Positions 45,536-56,778 of a stretch of DNA of 64,000 nucleotides are shown one piece after another; position 1 is the stretch's first letter; the number at the start of each line of letters is the position of its first letter. This DNA comes from Adenophora triphylla var. japonica (Eukaryota; Streptophyta; Magnoliopsida; Asterales; Campanulaceae). Made by a program: the position numbers and the translations under genes. Under the pieces are notes generated by a model. That model saw only the letters and a program-made list of their open reading frames with translations, was not told where the DNA came from and did no database searches. Location: the NCBI GenBank assembly GCA_022495995.1, contig JAFEMH010002594.1:248001-312000 (forward strand), in the 5' to 3' direction.

Positions 45536-47240
45536 CTAACCTTTATTTATTATTTATTGAATATGTTTCATTGCATTTTCCTTCGTTTAGCCTCGTGATT
45601 ACCATACGGTACTTGGGAATGTGATCCCCCTTTGATTTCCCACATGGCGGTCTGACTGTTTTCGTTGACTTTTCCACGTGTACATCAATTTTGTTACCAA
45701 ATCATACATGCTCCCCATACTTTAGTTGACAACTGGATCACTTTTTATTTATACACATCAGGTCACCACCACCCAATATTATGTATTTGGTTAGCCTTGG
45801 ACGATGGGGGAAGTATTATTTTTGGGGTAGGGGAGTCGCCAGAGGGAGAGGTGTCATTGTTCTAAGTTAAAGGTGGATTAAAATTTTATTATTTTCATTT
45901 GTAATATTCAAAGGCTACATGACAACTTATCAAAAAAAATGAATATTGTTATTTGAAATTATTGTAGGTTTAGGCTTATTGATGAACAAAAATAAGAGTT
46001 AGTAACTATATGCCAATTACTTCTATACTTTTTTTTAGCAACAACAAATTCAATTGAATTCACAATTAGAAAATATCTGTCACTTCACATAGGCCGGAGG
46101 CTCACACCCCGAATATCATTAGAAGATCCATCTTTTAACCTACAACAACGATATTTTCGATCTAAATTTTGATACGTTCGGATTTCACTTCAATTAAAAC
46201 TTGAACAATGCCTCAATTTGGTATTTAAGAAATTCCCCATCGGATAATATTTTGCGCTGAACACTTGATATAAATAATCCTAATTGATGAGTAAACCCTC
46301 GCTAGACATCTCAAAACTCACGAACCATCCTTGTGCAATAAGAACTATAACATCCACATAATTGTGAGAAATTGCCCAAATCGTCGCAACTGTAAGATCA
46401 AACAAACAACAAAAAAAAAATAATAATAAACAATAATAGGCTCTCAACAAAGGAGATAAAGACAACGAATCTCACAAATAAGAGAAAACAACGATTCTCA
46501 CAAATGAAATAAAACAACGGCTATCACAAATAAAAGAATTTATTAGTGACAAAAGGGAAAGCGAACGAAAAAACCCAAAGTCTTTGCTAGGGTCACACCA
46601 TATGGGGCCCAAGACCCAACTTATACCGAGCGTGTGCTCGTCGTGATCTAGCATGTCCAGCATGGCTCGTGATAGGCTAAGCTCACCTCGATTTGCTTAG
46701 CTGAGATCGAGCTCGTGTATTTAAGGGATTCCTATGTCCTTCCCATTAGATGACTTGCAGGCCATGGAGGTTGTTTACTCGGGTGCTAGTTGGGCAGACG
46801 AGTAAGGCTTCCCATTATCGAGCGAGACTCTATTCAGATGAACCTACTTCGTTAAGGATTCTAGATCTTTTCTTGATTTAATTCTAGCCCAAATCTACTT
46901 TCCTAATACAACTCAACTGCGAAATTTCTATTATTGAGAATTACTCCACCGCCTACCCATAAATAAGAGGTCATAACGCCAAAATTAGGTCTACTCTATT
47001 TTTATAATTTATTTTTCTAATTTATTTTCCTTTGAGTTTTATCTTATTCTTTAAACCAATTTTTTACTCTCACGTCGTAGGTAATTCGCCAGTAAAACCC
47101 CAACTTAGTTTATTTGTTTGTTCATCTGTTTCAAACTATATTGATGCAAACTCAGGTATCAGATCCATTGATTACGACCAGATTGACCCAAATACAATTT
47201 TGACTCGATCAAAAATATATCAACACAATATTTTGTAATC
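45536..47240. other. Spacer with a probable LTR remnant (46900-47230)
   Basis: Mostly featureless. The stretch 47050-47130 (CTCTCACGTCGTAGGTAATT, then CAACTTAGTTTAT) resembles 51778-51830 (CTCTCATGTCGGAGGGCCTT, then CGGCTTAGTTTA), the U5-like part of the Athila/Tat-type element downstream, so an old related LTR is likely here. Boundaries are unknown. Confidence 0.4.
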
Positions 47241-47333
47241 TCAATGCAAAATATTGTGTTGTTGAATGGAAATAAAAAAACAAAAGAAAAAAATTAAGAA
47301 AAAGACAGATTTTACTCGTTTAGAGTAGGGTAA

Positions 47334-47337
<4 letters not shown>

Positions 47338-47388
<51 letters not shown>
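47338..47388. repeat. (GA)n microsatellite
   Basis: Uninterrupted GA dinucleotide repeat of about 25 units. Confidence 0.98.
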
Positions 47389-47392
<4 letters not shown>

Positions 47393-48244
47393 GGGGACAG
47401 TTTATGTCTTTAGTTGAGTAACAATTGTTGGGACTTTTCACCTTTTATACAAACTTTTTGACAGAAGATACCAACTTTTTAACTGAATGCTGGGAGGTGG
47501 ATTCCTCCTCCTTTTATATGGAAAGATGAGGGGTGTTAGGGCAACTCCAACAATGGGTATCAAATACAAATTTTGATACCCATTGAGAAGTATTAACTAC
47601 TCCAACAACAAAAATGAGTAGCATCAAATTTTGGTGTAGTATTAGGGAAGGTAGCAAATTTGCTACCTTGCCTAATATTCCCACACTCTCTTCACGCGCA
47701 CAAGTAATAATTGTTATCCTTGAGGACAAGGTCACGTGGGGTTGTCAGGAGCATATTGTGTCTTGTCCAAATCCTTTTTATCCCTTCAAACAAGATAGAT
47801 TAATAAAAAATAAATGAAAAACACTATACCATCTGTGATGACCATGATTTACCAAATATAATTAGTTTTAAAGTTTGATAACTATTGTTTTTTAGCAAAT
47901 TTGATTACTATTAATACAAGATGTAATTTAATTTACAATTTTATTGATTTTTTATTTAATGATAAAGTGACAATAATATTTAAGAAAATAGTCATTCCAT
48001 AAAAGTATTTATAAAGTATTAATAAAATAATTATTATATTTTTTGAATAAAAAATAATTAATTAAAACATAGTCATAGTTTAAAATAATTGATAATGTTG
48101 AAAGCATTAATAAACTTAATAAATATAAAAATATATTTTGATACCATTGATTTGATCCCTATTTTTCTTAATTTTAATTGGTACTTCAAAATGTAAAAAC
48201 CACCATCACAAACAAACAGAAACGAAATTAAAACACACTACATC

Positions 48245-48695
48245 AGAAATAAAAGATATAATTTCACAATAACATACGAAATCATAAATGATATCATGAA
48301 CTAAATATTCTAATTGTTGTTCATGTCATGCTCTTCTTCCATTCTCTTGTTCCATAAGTGCTGCACTAAGTCCCTTTGTAAGCTTCTTGAAATAACTGTA
48401 CACTCCAACCCTTGGTACCTATCCATATATAAATCCCTGCATATCATGTATTCCATGACATTGAACATCTGTTTCCATCGTAGTTCTCTCAGAAATAAAA
48501 GATATAATTTCACAATAACATACGAAATCATAAATGATATCATGAACTAAATATTCTAATTGTTGTTCATGTCATGCTCGTCTTCCATTCTCTTGTTCCA
48601 TTACACTCCAACCCTTGGTACCTATCCATATATAAATCCCTGCATATCATGTATTCCATGACGTTGAACATCTGTTTCCATCGTAGTTCTCTCAT
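48245..48695. repeat. Tandem duplication inside the Harbinger element
   Basis: Copy 1 (48245-48490) and copy 2 (48491-48695) share AGAAATAAAAGATATAATTT and ACACTCCAACCCTTGGTACC. Copy 2 lacks the segment corresponding to about 48357-48400. Confidence 0.85.
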
Positions 48696-48810
48696 AAATT
48701 CGTGCTTTCGATGGACGAGACGGAATCTCATTTGGGTCAAAGGGAACCATTTCATCTTCTTCGCGCTCATCTTCAACTATCATGTTGTGCAAAATCACAC
48801 AAGCCATCAT
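48310..48810 (-). pseudogene. Harbinger transposase 3' end, internally duplicated
   Basis: The frame at 48810-48622 reads MMACVILHNMIVEDEREEDE, the hallmark C-terminal segment of plant PIF/Harbinger DDE transposases. After it come blocks LQRDLVQHLWNKRMEEEHDM near the end of the gene. The catalytic DDE triad is missing. Two copies of the tail exist (48245-48490 and 48491-48695) with the second about 41 bp shorter. Confidence 0.8.
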
Positions 48811-49282
48811 GATATAAAATCTTAACTTTCGTTAAAATATTTTGTGTTACTTTGACTAAGGTGTTTTTTTTTAGTTGTATGTTTTGTTTTAATTTCAGTT
48901 GTTTGTATTTCAAGATGAAATGACTATTTGTCTTAATTTTAATTGGTACAAAATAATTAATTAAAACATAGTCATAGTTTAAAATGTTGATTAGATATTT
49001 TGTAATTTAATATTAATTTTAAATTTATTTAACTTTATATAAAATAATAATTATATTTTTTGATTAAAAAATAATTAATTAAAACATAGTCATAGTTTAA
49101 AATAATTGATAATATTGAAAGCATGAATAAACTTAACAAATAAAAAATATATACTTTGATATCATGAATTTGATACCCATTGTTGAAAATGAAATTTTTG
49201 ATATCTCATGAATAGTGATAAGTAGGGATCAAATTTTGAATTTGATCCCTATCTAGCTAATACCTTGTTGGAGTTGCCCTTA

Positions 49283-51590
49283 GCAAAGGCGGAACTAGTA
49301 TGTTGATGAGTTGTGAAAGGTTCATGCCCTTCTTAGTTTTGTAATTTTTATAAATTGACACTTTATAATTTTTGAATTTATTATATTCACCCCATGAAAA
49401 AAAGAAAAATTCAGAAGGTTAGATCAGTTGTGTTAGCTAGTCATTGACAACCTTTTTGTAACTATAAATAGGTTAATTCCATTACCTACTCACTAGGCCT
49501 AGCTATATTATCCAAGAACCCGTCAACCCACCCATTTCAAACCATTAATTATCTAACCCCACCCATTAAAATAAAAAGGTTCAAACAGATAACCTATTTG
49601 AACCCCCTCAAACTCACAAATTAAGAAAGGTTAAATTCGACAACTCGTTGAACCCGATTATCTAATGCAAAGTAGAAAACAATTTCAAATGGGCTTAGAT
49701 ATTTTTGTTGTTTGCTTTGTCATTGAATTACGATAACTGTCTGTTTTAATTTTTATTTGAACTAAGGGATAAGGACATGACTGGTTGTTTTGATTTTTGA
49801 AGGTTTTCTTAAATTGCTTCCGGGGGTTTTTTTTTTTTCCCAATGTTTCTTTTTTCTTTTTTTTTTTCCTTTTTTTTGTTCTTATTATCTGGGGATTTTT
49901 GAGAAAATCAATTTTACTTTGTTAAGAGATGATCATAACATCTAAATTGTAGTTGAAAAGTTAACATAAGAAGGAATAAATATGTACTTCCTCCGCTCCA
50001 AAATATTTTGAGATAAAAATGATCATTTATTTTGAAATGAAAATAGCAATACAAAAGAAAACGTGATTAAAAATAAATTTAAAATAATTAATTTTTTTTA
50101 CCCGATCGGGGGGGGGGGAGGGGTGGTGAGGAGAGTTGTTAAAAATAAATTTAAAATGATTAAATTTATTTTTGACCCGACCTGGGGAAGGGGAAGGGGT
50201 GGGGGGGATGGGGGTGGTGGTGGTAGTGGTGAGTGGATTGGGGTGGGGGAGTGGTGGTGGTGAGGGGGGAGGGAAAATTGTAAAATTTAATTTTAAAATA
50301 AATGGGAGAGTGATCAGGAAGTTCTAAAAAAGTATCATAATGTTCGAGAAGTTCCTTCACCATGTTGTATTATAGATGCAGTATTATATTCACATATGAG
50401 TGAATATAATAATATTGCATGCAGTATTATATATTACTGCATAAGAACTTCTAGGTCATTTCGATTTAATGAGGAACTTGAGAGAAAGTGATTTGTTCCA
50501 AAAAGAACTTTCGGGCCAAATTCCCTAATTTTTTTATGGGGTGATTGGGTATGGAGTGGTTGATATAGGGTGGGTAACGTGGAGGTTTATGAAAAATTAG
50601 GTGTATGAGTGTGTTGCCATTTTTCGTAAAATGTTTTACTTATAAAAAATATGTAAGCCATTTTAATTAAAAAAGTGGGAACAATATTTTTAAAAAAATA
50701 TTTTTTCCATTTTTTGTACTTACCAAATACCGAAAAAATAATACTACACTCATACAGATTCAACAACACGGGGAACAAAAGGGCAAATTAAATGGGTTGA
50801 CTCGTTTCAATTCGATCTATTTAACTCTTATGTTAAATTGGTTGTGACAAATTATATTCTTGTCAACCCGTTACCTACTTTAATACTTGATTTGTCTTAA
50901 TTAATTCACTTTAACCCGATTCAACCCAACTCAATTGTCAGACTTACTACTCACTGAAGTTTTGTTTTGTTTTATGTTTTTTTCCTTTTATCATTTTAAT
51001 CTAAGTTAAATGAATATTTTACTTCTAAATTTGAAGTCCATATTATATTTACATATTCCGGGTTATTATAATCTTTCAGCTTATTATATAAAATTGATAC
51101 AAAAGAGAAAGAGAGATGAAAGCAAATTTCAGAAATCAGTAACATTTGTTGAAATAACAAATTAGTCACTGAACGGTATAAACCAAATATATAACCATAG
51201 GTCATAAATCGGGCAAGGTCCAATAGATTGAGCCCAAACTAAACTCTAAGCAAATCTCAAATACGACATAGGGAATGAGTTTCCCTACATATGCTCGTTA
51301 TATATACTCGTCATTTCTCACTATGTCGACCTAGACATAAAAGAGTGATTTCATGACTAAGGCAACAATGATTGAATATGCTGACTAAGGCATACACAAA
51401 GGCTGACAAAGACATCTCCAAAAGAAGATCAAAGCCTTCTCGGCCAATATCAAGACAAGGGGAATGAGATTCCCTACCATTGTTCATCTCTTTACAGGCA
51501 TACACATATGCCGATCAACATCTTATGCCGAGTAGAAAGCCTTATAGGTTTATGTACAAAAGACACTTATAATCCTACTACAACACGACT
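49283..51590. other. Intergenic DNA with low-complexity tracts and a hairpin
   Basis: T-rich tracts at about 49828-49877, a G-rich GGTGGTGG tract at 50106-50275, a Stowaway-like end at 49985 and a perfect 12-bp-stem hairpin at 50382-50411. CCCGTCAACCCACCCA-type words at 49515-49600 recur loosely at 50860-50935. GGGAATGAG...TTCCC words recur at 51272 and 51460. No gene supported. Confidence 0.5.
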
Positions 51591-51910
51591 GTTGAGAATT
51601 ATAATCCAGCTAGGATTATAATCCTTATCTCATATAACTTTTTATTAAATGAAGGACGCTATATCTTACACCTATAAATACAAGCTATAATTTATACAAT
51701 TTTGGTACGTTTTACACACGCATTCTCTTAATCCTAAATTCTTATCAATTGATTTGCTCTATACAAAACAAATAATTACTCTCATGTCGGAGGGCCTTCG
51801 CCGGTGAAGTCTCGGCTTAGTTTACGTGTCTATTTATGTTTTTCAGGCTATTCAAACATCCAGGAAACAAACTACCATTGGATTTGGGCTGATACGAACG
51901 TTTTTGGCAT
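51591..51910 (+). repeat. Probable LTR 3' part of the Athila/Tat-type element (Ath-1)
   Basis: This contains a TATA box (CTATAAATAC at about 51675), a perfect 10-bp-stem palindrome (51598-51622) and an end close to TTTTTGGCA just before a tRNA-Asp type primer site. The LTR start was not located and may be well upstream. Confidence 0.5.
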
Positions 51911-51918
51911 CATCATTT

Positions 51919-51934
51919 TGGTTCCATTGCCGGG
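51919..51934 (+). promoter_or_regulatory. Ath-1 primer binding site, tRNA-Asp type
   Basis: TGGTTCCATTGCCGGG resembles the tRNA-Asp complement TGGCGCCGTTGCCGGG used by Athila and related Ty3/gypsy elements, with four changes. Confidence 0.75.
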
Positions 51935-51993
51935 AAACGATCACATTATCCTTTGAATAGCCGGAAAAATTCTGCTCCGATCTACTAATCCTA

Positions 51994-53502
51994 ATTGAAG
52001 AAGGACACTGCTAGTATCACTCCTGATCAAGAGAACCCTCCTATAGAGGAGACTTATGGTATTGCAGGGACTACTATTCCTCTTGCTAATGGAGGATTGC
52101 CACCTCCTTCACCACTAAATGATGGGCTGCCAACACTAGGAATGAACCTGCGTTCTAGTGGACAGCCTATGACCGAGGTAATGATGAACCCTCCCCTCCC
52201 CGTCGTTGAAGACGAGGAAGACCTGCTGGTAGTCAGACGGGTAGGAATGTCGCCCAGGGAGGCACATGAACATCTCCCCAACAGATTGATCGCAGAACTC
52301 TCCTACATCGCCAGATGGACACTCTGCAACGCATTTATTAAACACAAAATGCCTTGCTGCAGTTGGATCCATAACACTCCATGGCTGAATTTATAAGACC
52401 TATGAGGACTGGAAATTTCCTTGGGGGGAAGTCGTTTTGATAGGCGTGGTAGTCGGGAGAATAGAGAAAATCTTCCCCTGGCCAAAATCCCCCTCATCAC
52501 GACATTGTTAGCAGATCCAAGCAAAACCCCATCCAAGATGTTCCTCCTCGTCATAAAGCTCCTGTACTTGGAAACACACGAAACGAGGTAGATTTAAGAA
52601 ATCAACTGAACCATCAAAGGGAACATGATGTTAATTCAGCTGACTTGAGAGCAAGGCTCAGTTATGCTAGGCAAAAAAAACCTCCTCGTCGTAATCCCTC
52701 TCCTCGACACAGGAGTCCTGCTAGACCTAGGAGCCCTCCTCGGCATAGGGGCTCCCCTCGTTGCAAATCTCCTCCCCGCTTAGAGATGGCTCCAAGGAGG
52801 GACTGAACCCCTCCTCTTCATTTCAGGCCATTGAATGGCAGAGCACCAGCTGGACACGGGGATAATCACCAACAACATGAGGAACAAAGCTAAGTAAATG
52901 GACACAGAGAAAATGAAAGGATTCATTGTAGTTCTTACTTTAGCTCAGAGATTGATGCAAGAGATATCCTTCTCTTGAAAAAGAGAATTGATGAAATGGA
53001 AATGGGGAGGAAGGAAGTGGATGATGATGATACCAGTGCCACTCGTCCTTTCTCTCATAGGATTAATGATCTACCCCCCAATCCGGCTCTCAAGATCCCC
53101 AGTTTTGAAACATATGCGGGAACCACAGACACACGGGATTGTGCGAAGTTTTGAATCAACCATGGCCATCCTCACCAAGGTAGATCATATTCTTTGCAAG
53201 GATTTTGTGAGTACCTTCCCCAGAACAGCCATATCCTGATTCCGTGAGCAAAATAAGGGAAGTATCGATAGTTGGAAAATTATAAGGAGTAGGTTCCTGG
53301 ATCATTTTGCGACAGCTGTGAAGAGAAAGAAAAGACTGACAGACCTTGCCAACATCGAGCAAGGCAAAAATGAAACCACTCTAAGTTGCTACAATCGTTT
53401 TAGAGCCATGACTGACAAGGTAGAGGAAAGCCTAACTGACCGGGAGGTGATTGTCTGTTTTAATTCAGGACTGAGATCGGGGCAATTAATATATGAACTC
53501 TC
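51994..53502 (+). pseudogene. Ath-1 gag, frameshifted, cut by Copia-E
   Basis: Downstream of the primer site, a Pro-rich N-terminal region (51995-52396) is followed by an Arg/Pro-rich segment with repeated SPR/PPR words (52670-52800). The gag core then begins near 53060 (ALKIPSFETYAGTTDTRD), and the frame at 53318 has KKRLTDLANIEQGKNETTLS and DREVIVCFNSGLRSGQLIYE. This matches the gag core of Athila/Tat Ty3/gypsy elements. Stops and frame changes occur near 52396, 52803, 53152 and 53240-53320. The reading frame is interrupted at 53503 by the Copia-E LTR, and the continuation is not in the window. Confidence 0.75.
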
Positions 53503-55198
53503 TGTTGGGTTTTGGGGTTACAAACGCAGCGAAAGATTTACAAATAACATCAAAACCCTAGCCCTATGATCCGTATAGCATGAAGAGATTAGAAATTTAT
53601 ATGAGATAGAATTTACATACCTTGAATGCGATGAAGTTTAACAAAGTAGATCACAAAATTCAAGCCTTGGAATTTTGATGTCGAAACGGATCTTCTTCTT
53701 CCTTGTTCAAAACCTTGTGATGAATCAACGAACGGAAGGCTTCAAGCTCTTGGTGATTAACTTATCACCCTCTATCGGTAATCCACACGCGAACGAATCC
53801 AAGAACACCTTCTTGTTGGATTTCTAGATGATCCTCTTGATTATTGAATCAATATTCAATAATCAAAGCCAAAACTATGGAATAATTTGGGAACCTTTGA
53901 TTCAAAATCAAAATCAATCTAGAGTTTCATAAACCTAGAATTATGATGTGTGTTAGAGAGAATTATGGCTGCAAAGGACTTATATTTATATCATATATAA
54001 ACCCTAGTCATAATAGGTTAGAAGTCCTTTGGCAATCCTAATTCAATCCGTCCAAGGAAAATGCGGACTGACCAAAATTCGCCCAGGGCACGACTCGTGC
54101 TCCTGGGCATGAGTCGTGCCACGAGTCGTGCTAGGCAATCACGAGTGATCCCGAGCCATATTCAGTCGTGTCACACTTCATGACAAAAATTGCACTCGTG
54201 CTGGAATTTCTCATGAGTCGTGACAATTGTCACGAGTCGTGCTTCACCCCTTGGAGTCAACAGTCAATGCAAATCCTTGGAATTCAAAACGCAGTCGTTT
54301 ACAGCTACTGGCACGAGTCGTACCCATGGGCACGAGTCGTGCCCTTCCCTTAAATTTCCAAATTTAGCTCGAATCAAATTCGTTCTTTTGTGTGTGACCC
54401 TTTGGGAATTATATTTTATGTTGGTAGTGAGTTGAAACATCAATCTCACAAGATATAAGTGACTTCTAGCAAATCATTATGTCCACCCAATTAAATATAA
54501 CATCAAAGCTTGATACCTTGATAGATCCAATATCATAATCCCTTTGTCCACGATGTCCAATTGAACATGAGTCATGGTCTATGCCAACTCATTCCATTCA
54601 ATGTTTTCTCGATTTCGAATATGTTGATAATCCAAATGTATTTAATCTCTATAAAATCACTTGAGTGTGGCCACACATTTCATCAACATCATTCATCGAG
54701 GTGCCCAAGCAAACATCTCTCTTCATAAGAGGGACAAATCCCGTCTTGACTTATCATTCTTCCCTACATGAGTCCAATCGTGCTAACATAGCCCTTATTG
54801 CTATCCGATTAAAGATAGTGTTAGACTATATCAAACACGATCTTCGTCATGTGGAAGACGATGATAATCTCAGGTACTAAGGATTCAATAACACGACCAT
54901 CATGAGATTTAATCATGACAACAAACCATGTCATAAATCTCATAAGTAGGTTATGTCCAATACTTGTACTCAAGCAAGTATCCATAAGTGTAATGTGCAT
55001 CTCCATGCATATAATCATCTCTATGATTATCCATTACCAACTTATACTAGTTGTTCATAACAACTAGGGACGCAGTTCAATACAATAAACATGCAAAACA
55101 TATAATGAACAAAATAAACATGCTCTATAATAAATGATAAAGATGATACATAACGGTTCAAGTTAAATATAACTATAGCCTAGGGCATTACACCAACA
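53503..55198 (-). repeat. Copia-E 3' LTR
   Basis: A 1696-bp LTR, TGTTGGGT...ACCAACA. It contains about nine copies of CACGAGTCGTG-type words (54089-54342), including a nested palindrome at 54081-54108 (arms GCCCAGG/CCTGGGC around GCACGA/TCGTGC). GTGTGGCCACAC is at 54665-54676. Confidence 0.85.
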
Positions 55199-55212
55199 AT
55201 CTCCCACTTGCA
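55199..55212 (-). promoter_or_regulatory. Copia-E polypurine tract
   Basis: On the minus strand this reads AGTGCAAGTGGGAG before the LTR, the same as Copia-C. Confidence 0.8.
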
Positions 55213-56770
55213 CTAGGCTCCATCTATGTATCTAATACCCATGGACCTCACATGACCATCATGCTTATCTTGTGCGAGGAGCTTTGTAAGAGGATCCCCA
55301 ATGCTATCATCGGTTGATACTTTGCATGTCTTAACGTCTCCCCGATCAATGAACTCTCGAATGAGATGGAAACGTCTAAGTATATGTTTGGATCTCTGGT
55401 GTGACCTTGGTTCCTTTGCTTGCGCAATGGCACCATTGTTGTCACAATAAAGTTCCACTGGATTAGTGATACTTGGAACAACTTCCAAGTCACTAATGAA
55501 CTTCTTGATCCAAACTGCCTCCTTAGATGCATCAGATGCTGCTTCAGTAGTAGAATCGGCAATAGTACTCTGCTTGGAACTCTTCCAACATATCACACCT
55601 CCGTTAAGCATAAACACAAATCTCGACTGCGATCGGAAATCATCCTTGTCGGTTTGGAAGCTAGCATCTGTGTAGCCTCTTACAACAAGATCTTCTTCCA
55701 TCCCTCCAAATACCAAGAACGCATCCTTAGTCCTTCTTAAGTACTTTAGGATCGTCTTAACTGCCATCCAATGGTTCTCACCAGGATCAAATTGGTATCG
55801 ACTCGTCATGCTCAAAGCATATGAGACGTCGGGTCTAGTACAAATCATAGCGTACATGATAGATCCAATAGCCGAAGCGTATGGAACTTCATTCATCCTC
55901 TTTCGCTCTCAGTTGTCTTAGGACACTGCATCTTGCTAAGAGTAACACCATGACCCATTGGCAAGTTTCCTCTCTTAGAATTTTCCTTTTTGAATCTTCT
56001 AAGAACCTTGTCAATGTAGGTACTTTGACTCAAACCAATTATCCTCTTTGATCTATCTCTATAGATCTTAATACCAATGATGTAAGCGGCTTCGCCCATA
56101 TCTTTCATTGAGAAACACTTCCCTAACCAAGACTTGACAGTCTCAAGCACAGGAATGTCATTTCCAATGAGTAAGATATCATCGACATACAATAAGAGAA
56201 ATAGCACAACGCTCTCCCACTGAATTTCATGTATATACAAGGTTCATCTTCGTTCTTGACAAAACCAAACTCTTTGATTTTCTCATCGAACCGAAGATTC
56301 CAACTCCTAGAAGCTTGCTTTAATCCATAAATGGATCTTTGCAACTTGCACACCTTACTAGAATTTCGTGGTTCTACAAAACCTTCGAGTTGTGTCATAT
56401 ACACATTCTCTTGCAGTTTTCCATTAAGGAAAGTGGTTTTGACATCCATTTGCCCCATCTCATAGTCTTAATATGCGGCTATGGCAATCAAAATTCTAAC
56501 AGACTTAAGCATGGCAACAGGCGAGAAGGTTTCATCATAGTCTACACCATGAGTTTGCCTATATCCCTTTTCTACAAGCCTAGCCTTATAAGTATGCACC
56601 TTCCCATCCATGTCAGTCTTCTTCTTGAAAACCCACTTGCACCCTATGGTTTTTACACCTTCGGGTGGCTCAATCAAGTTCCAAACTTGATTATCCGACA
56701 TGGATTGCAATTCGGATTTCATGGCTTCTTACCATTTATCCGAATCGGGATCGGACATCGCCTCTTGATA
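55213..56770 (-). pseudogene. Copia-E reverse transcriptase and RNase H, frameshifted
   Basis: The first block (56722-56468) has MKSELQSMSDNQVWNLIEPP, TIGCKWVFKKKTDMDGKV and KARLVEKGYRQTHGVDYDET. The next (56458-56123) has FLNGKLQENVYMTQ and IYGLKQASRSWNLRF. The catalytic segment is LYVDDILLIGNDIP near 56180. RNase H (55896-55213) has ICTRPDVSYALSMTSRY, GYTDASFQTDKDD, a shortened TEAASDASKEAVW region, and LYCDNNGAI. The tail ends MGIRYIDGA before the stop at 55213. Three frame changes (near 56465, 56220 and 55890) break it. It is the best preserved relative of Copia-C and D pol in the window. Confidence 0.9.
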
Positions 56771-56778
56771 GGAAGTAG

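Larger units (their letters stand above)
47539..49279. mobile_element. PIF/Harbinger element with transposase remnant
   Basis: The ends GGGCAACTCCAACA and TGTTGGAGTTGCCC are 14-bp perfect terminal inverted repeats, flanked by TTA on both sides (47536-47538, 49280-49282), the target duplication of PIF/Harbinger. The 1741-bp element holds a transposase fragment, so it derives from a coding copy with large deletions. Confidence 0.9.
53503..56778 (-). mobile_element. Copia-E: 3' half of a Ty1/copia element
   Basis: In minus orientation: reverse transcriptase, RNase H, polypurine tract, 3' LTR. It is inserted into Ath-1 gag on the left and cut on the right by the Tat-2 LTR at 56779. Its pol resembles that of Copia-C closely. 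Confidence 0.88.

Noticed and set aside
50106..50275. G-rich tract as a possible gene or quadruplex promoter
   Set aside because: It is low-complexity GGTGG sequence with no neighbouring gene. A quadruplex is possible, but nothing else supports a function.
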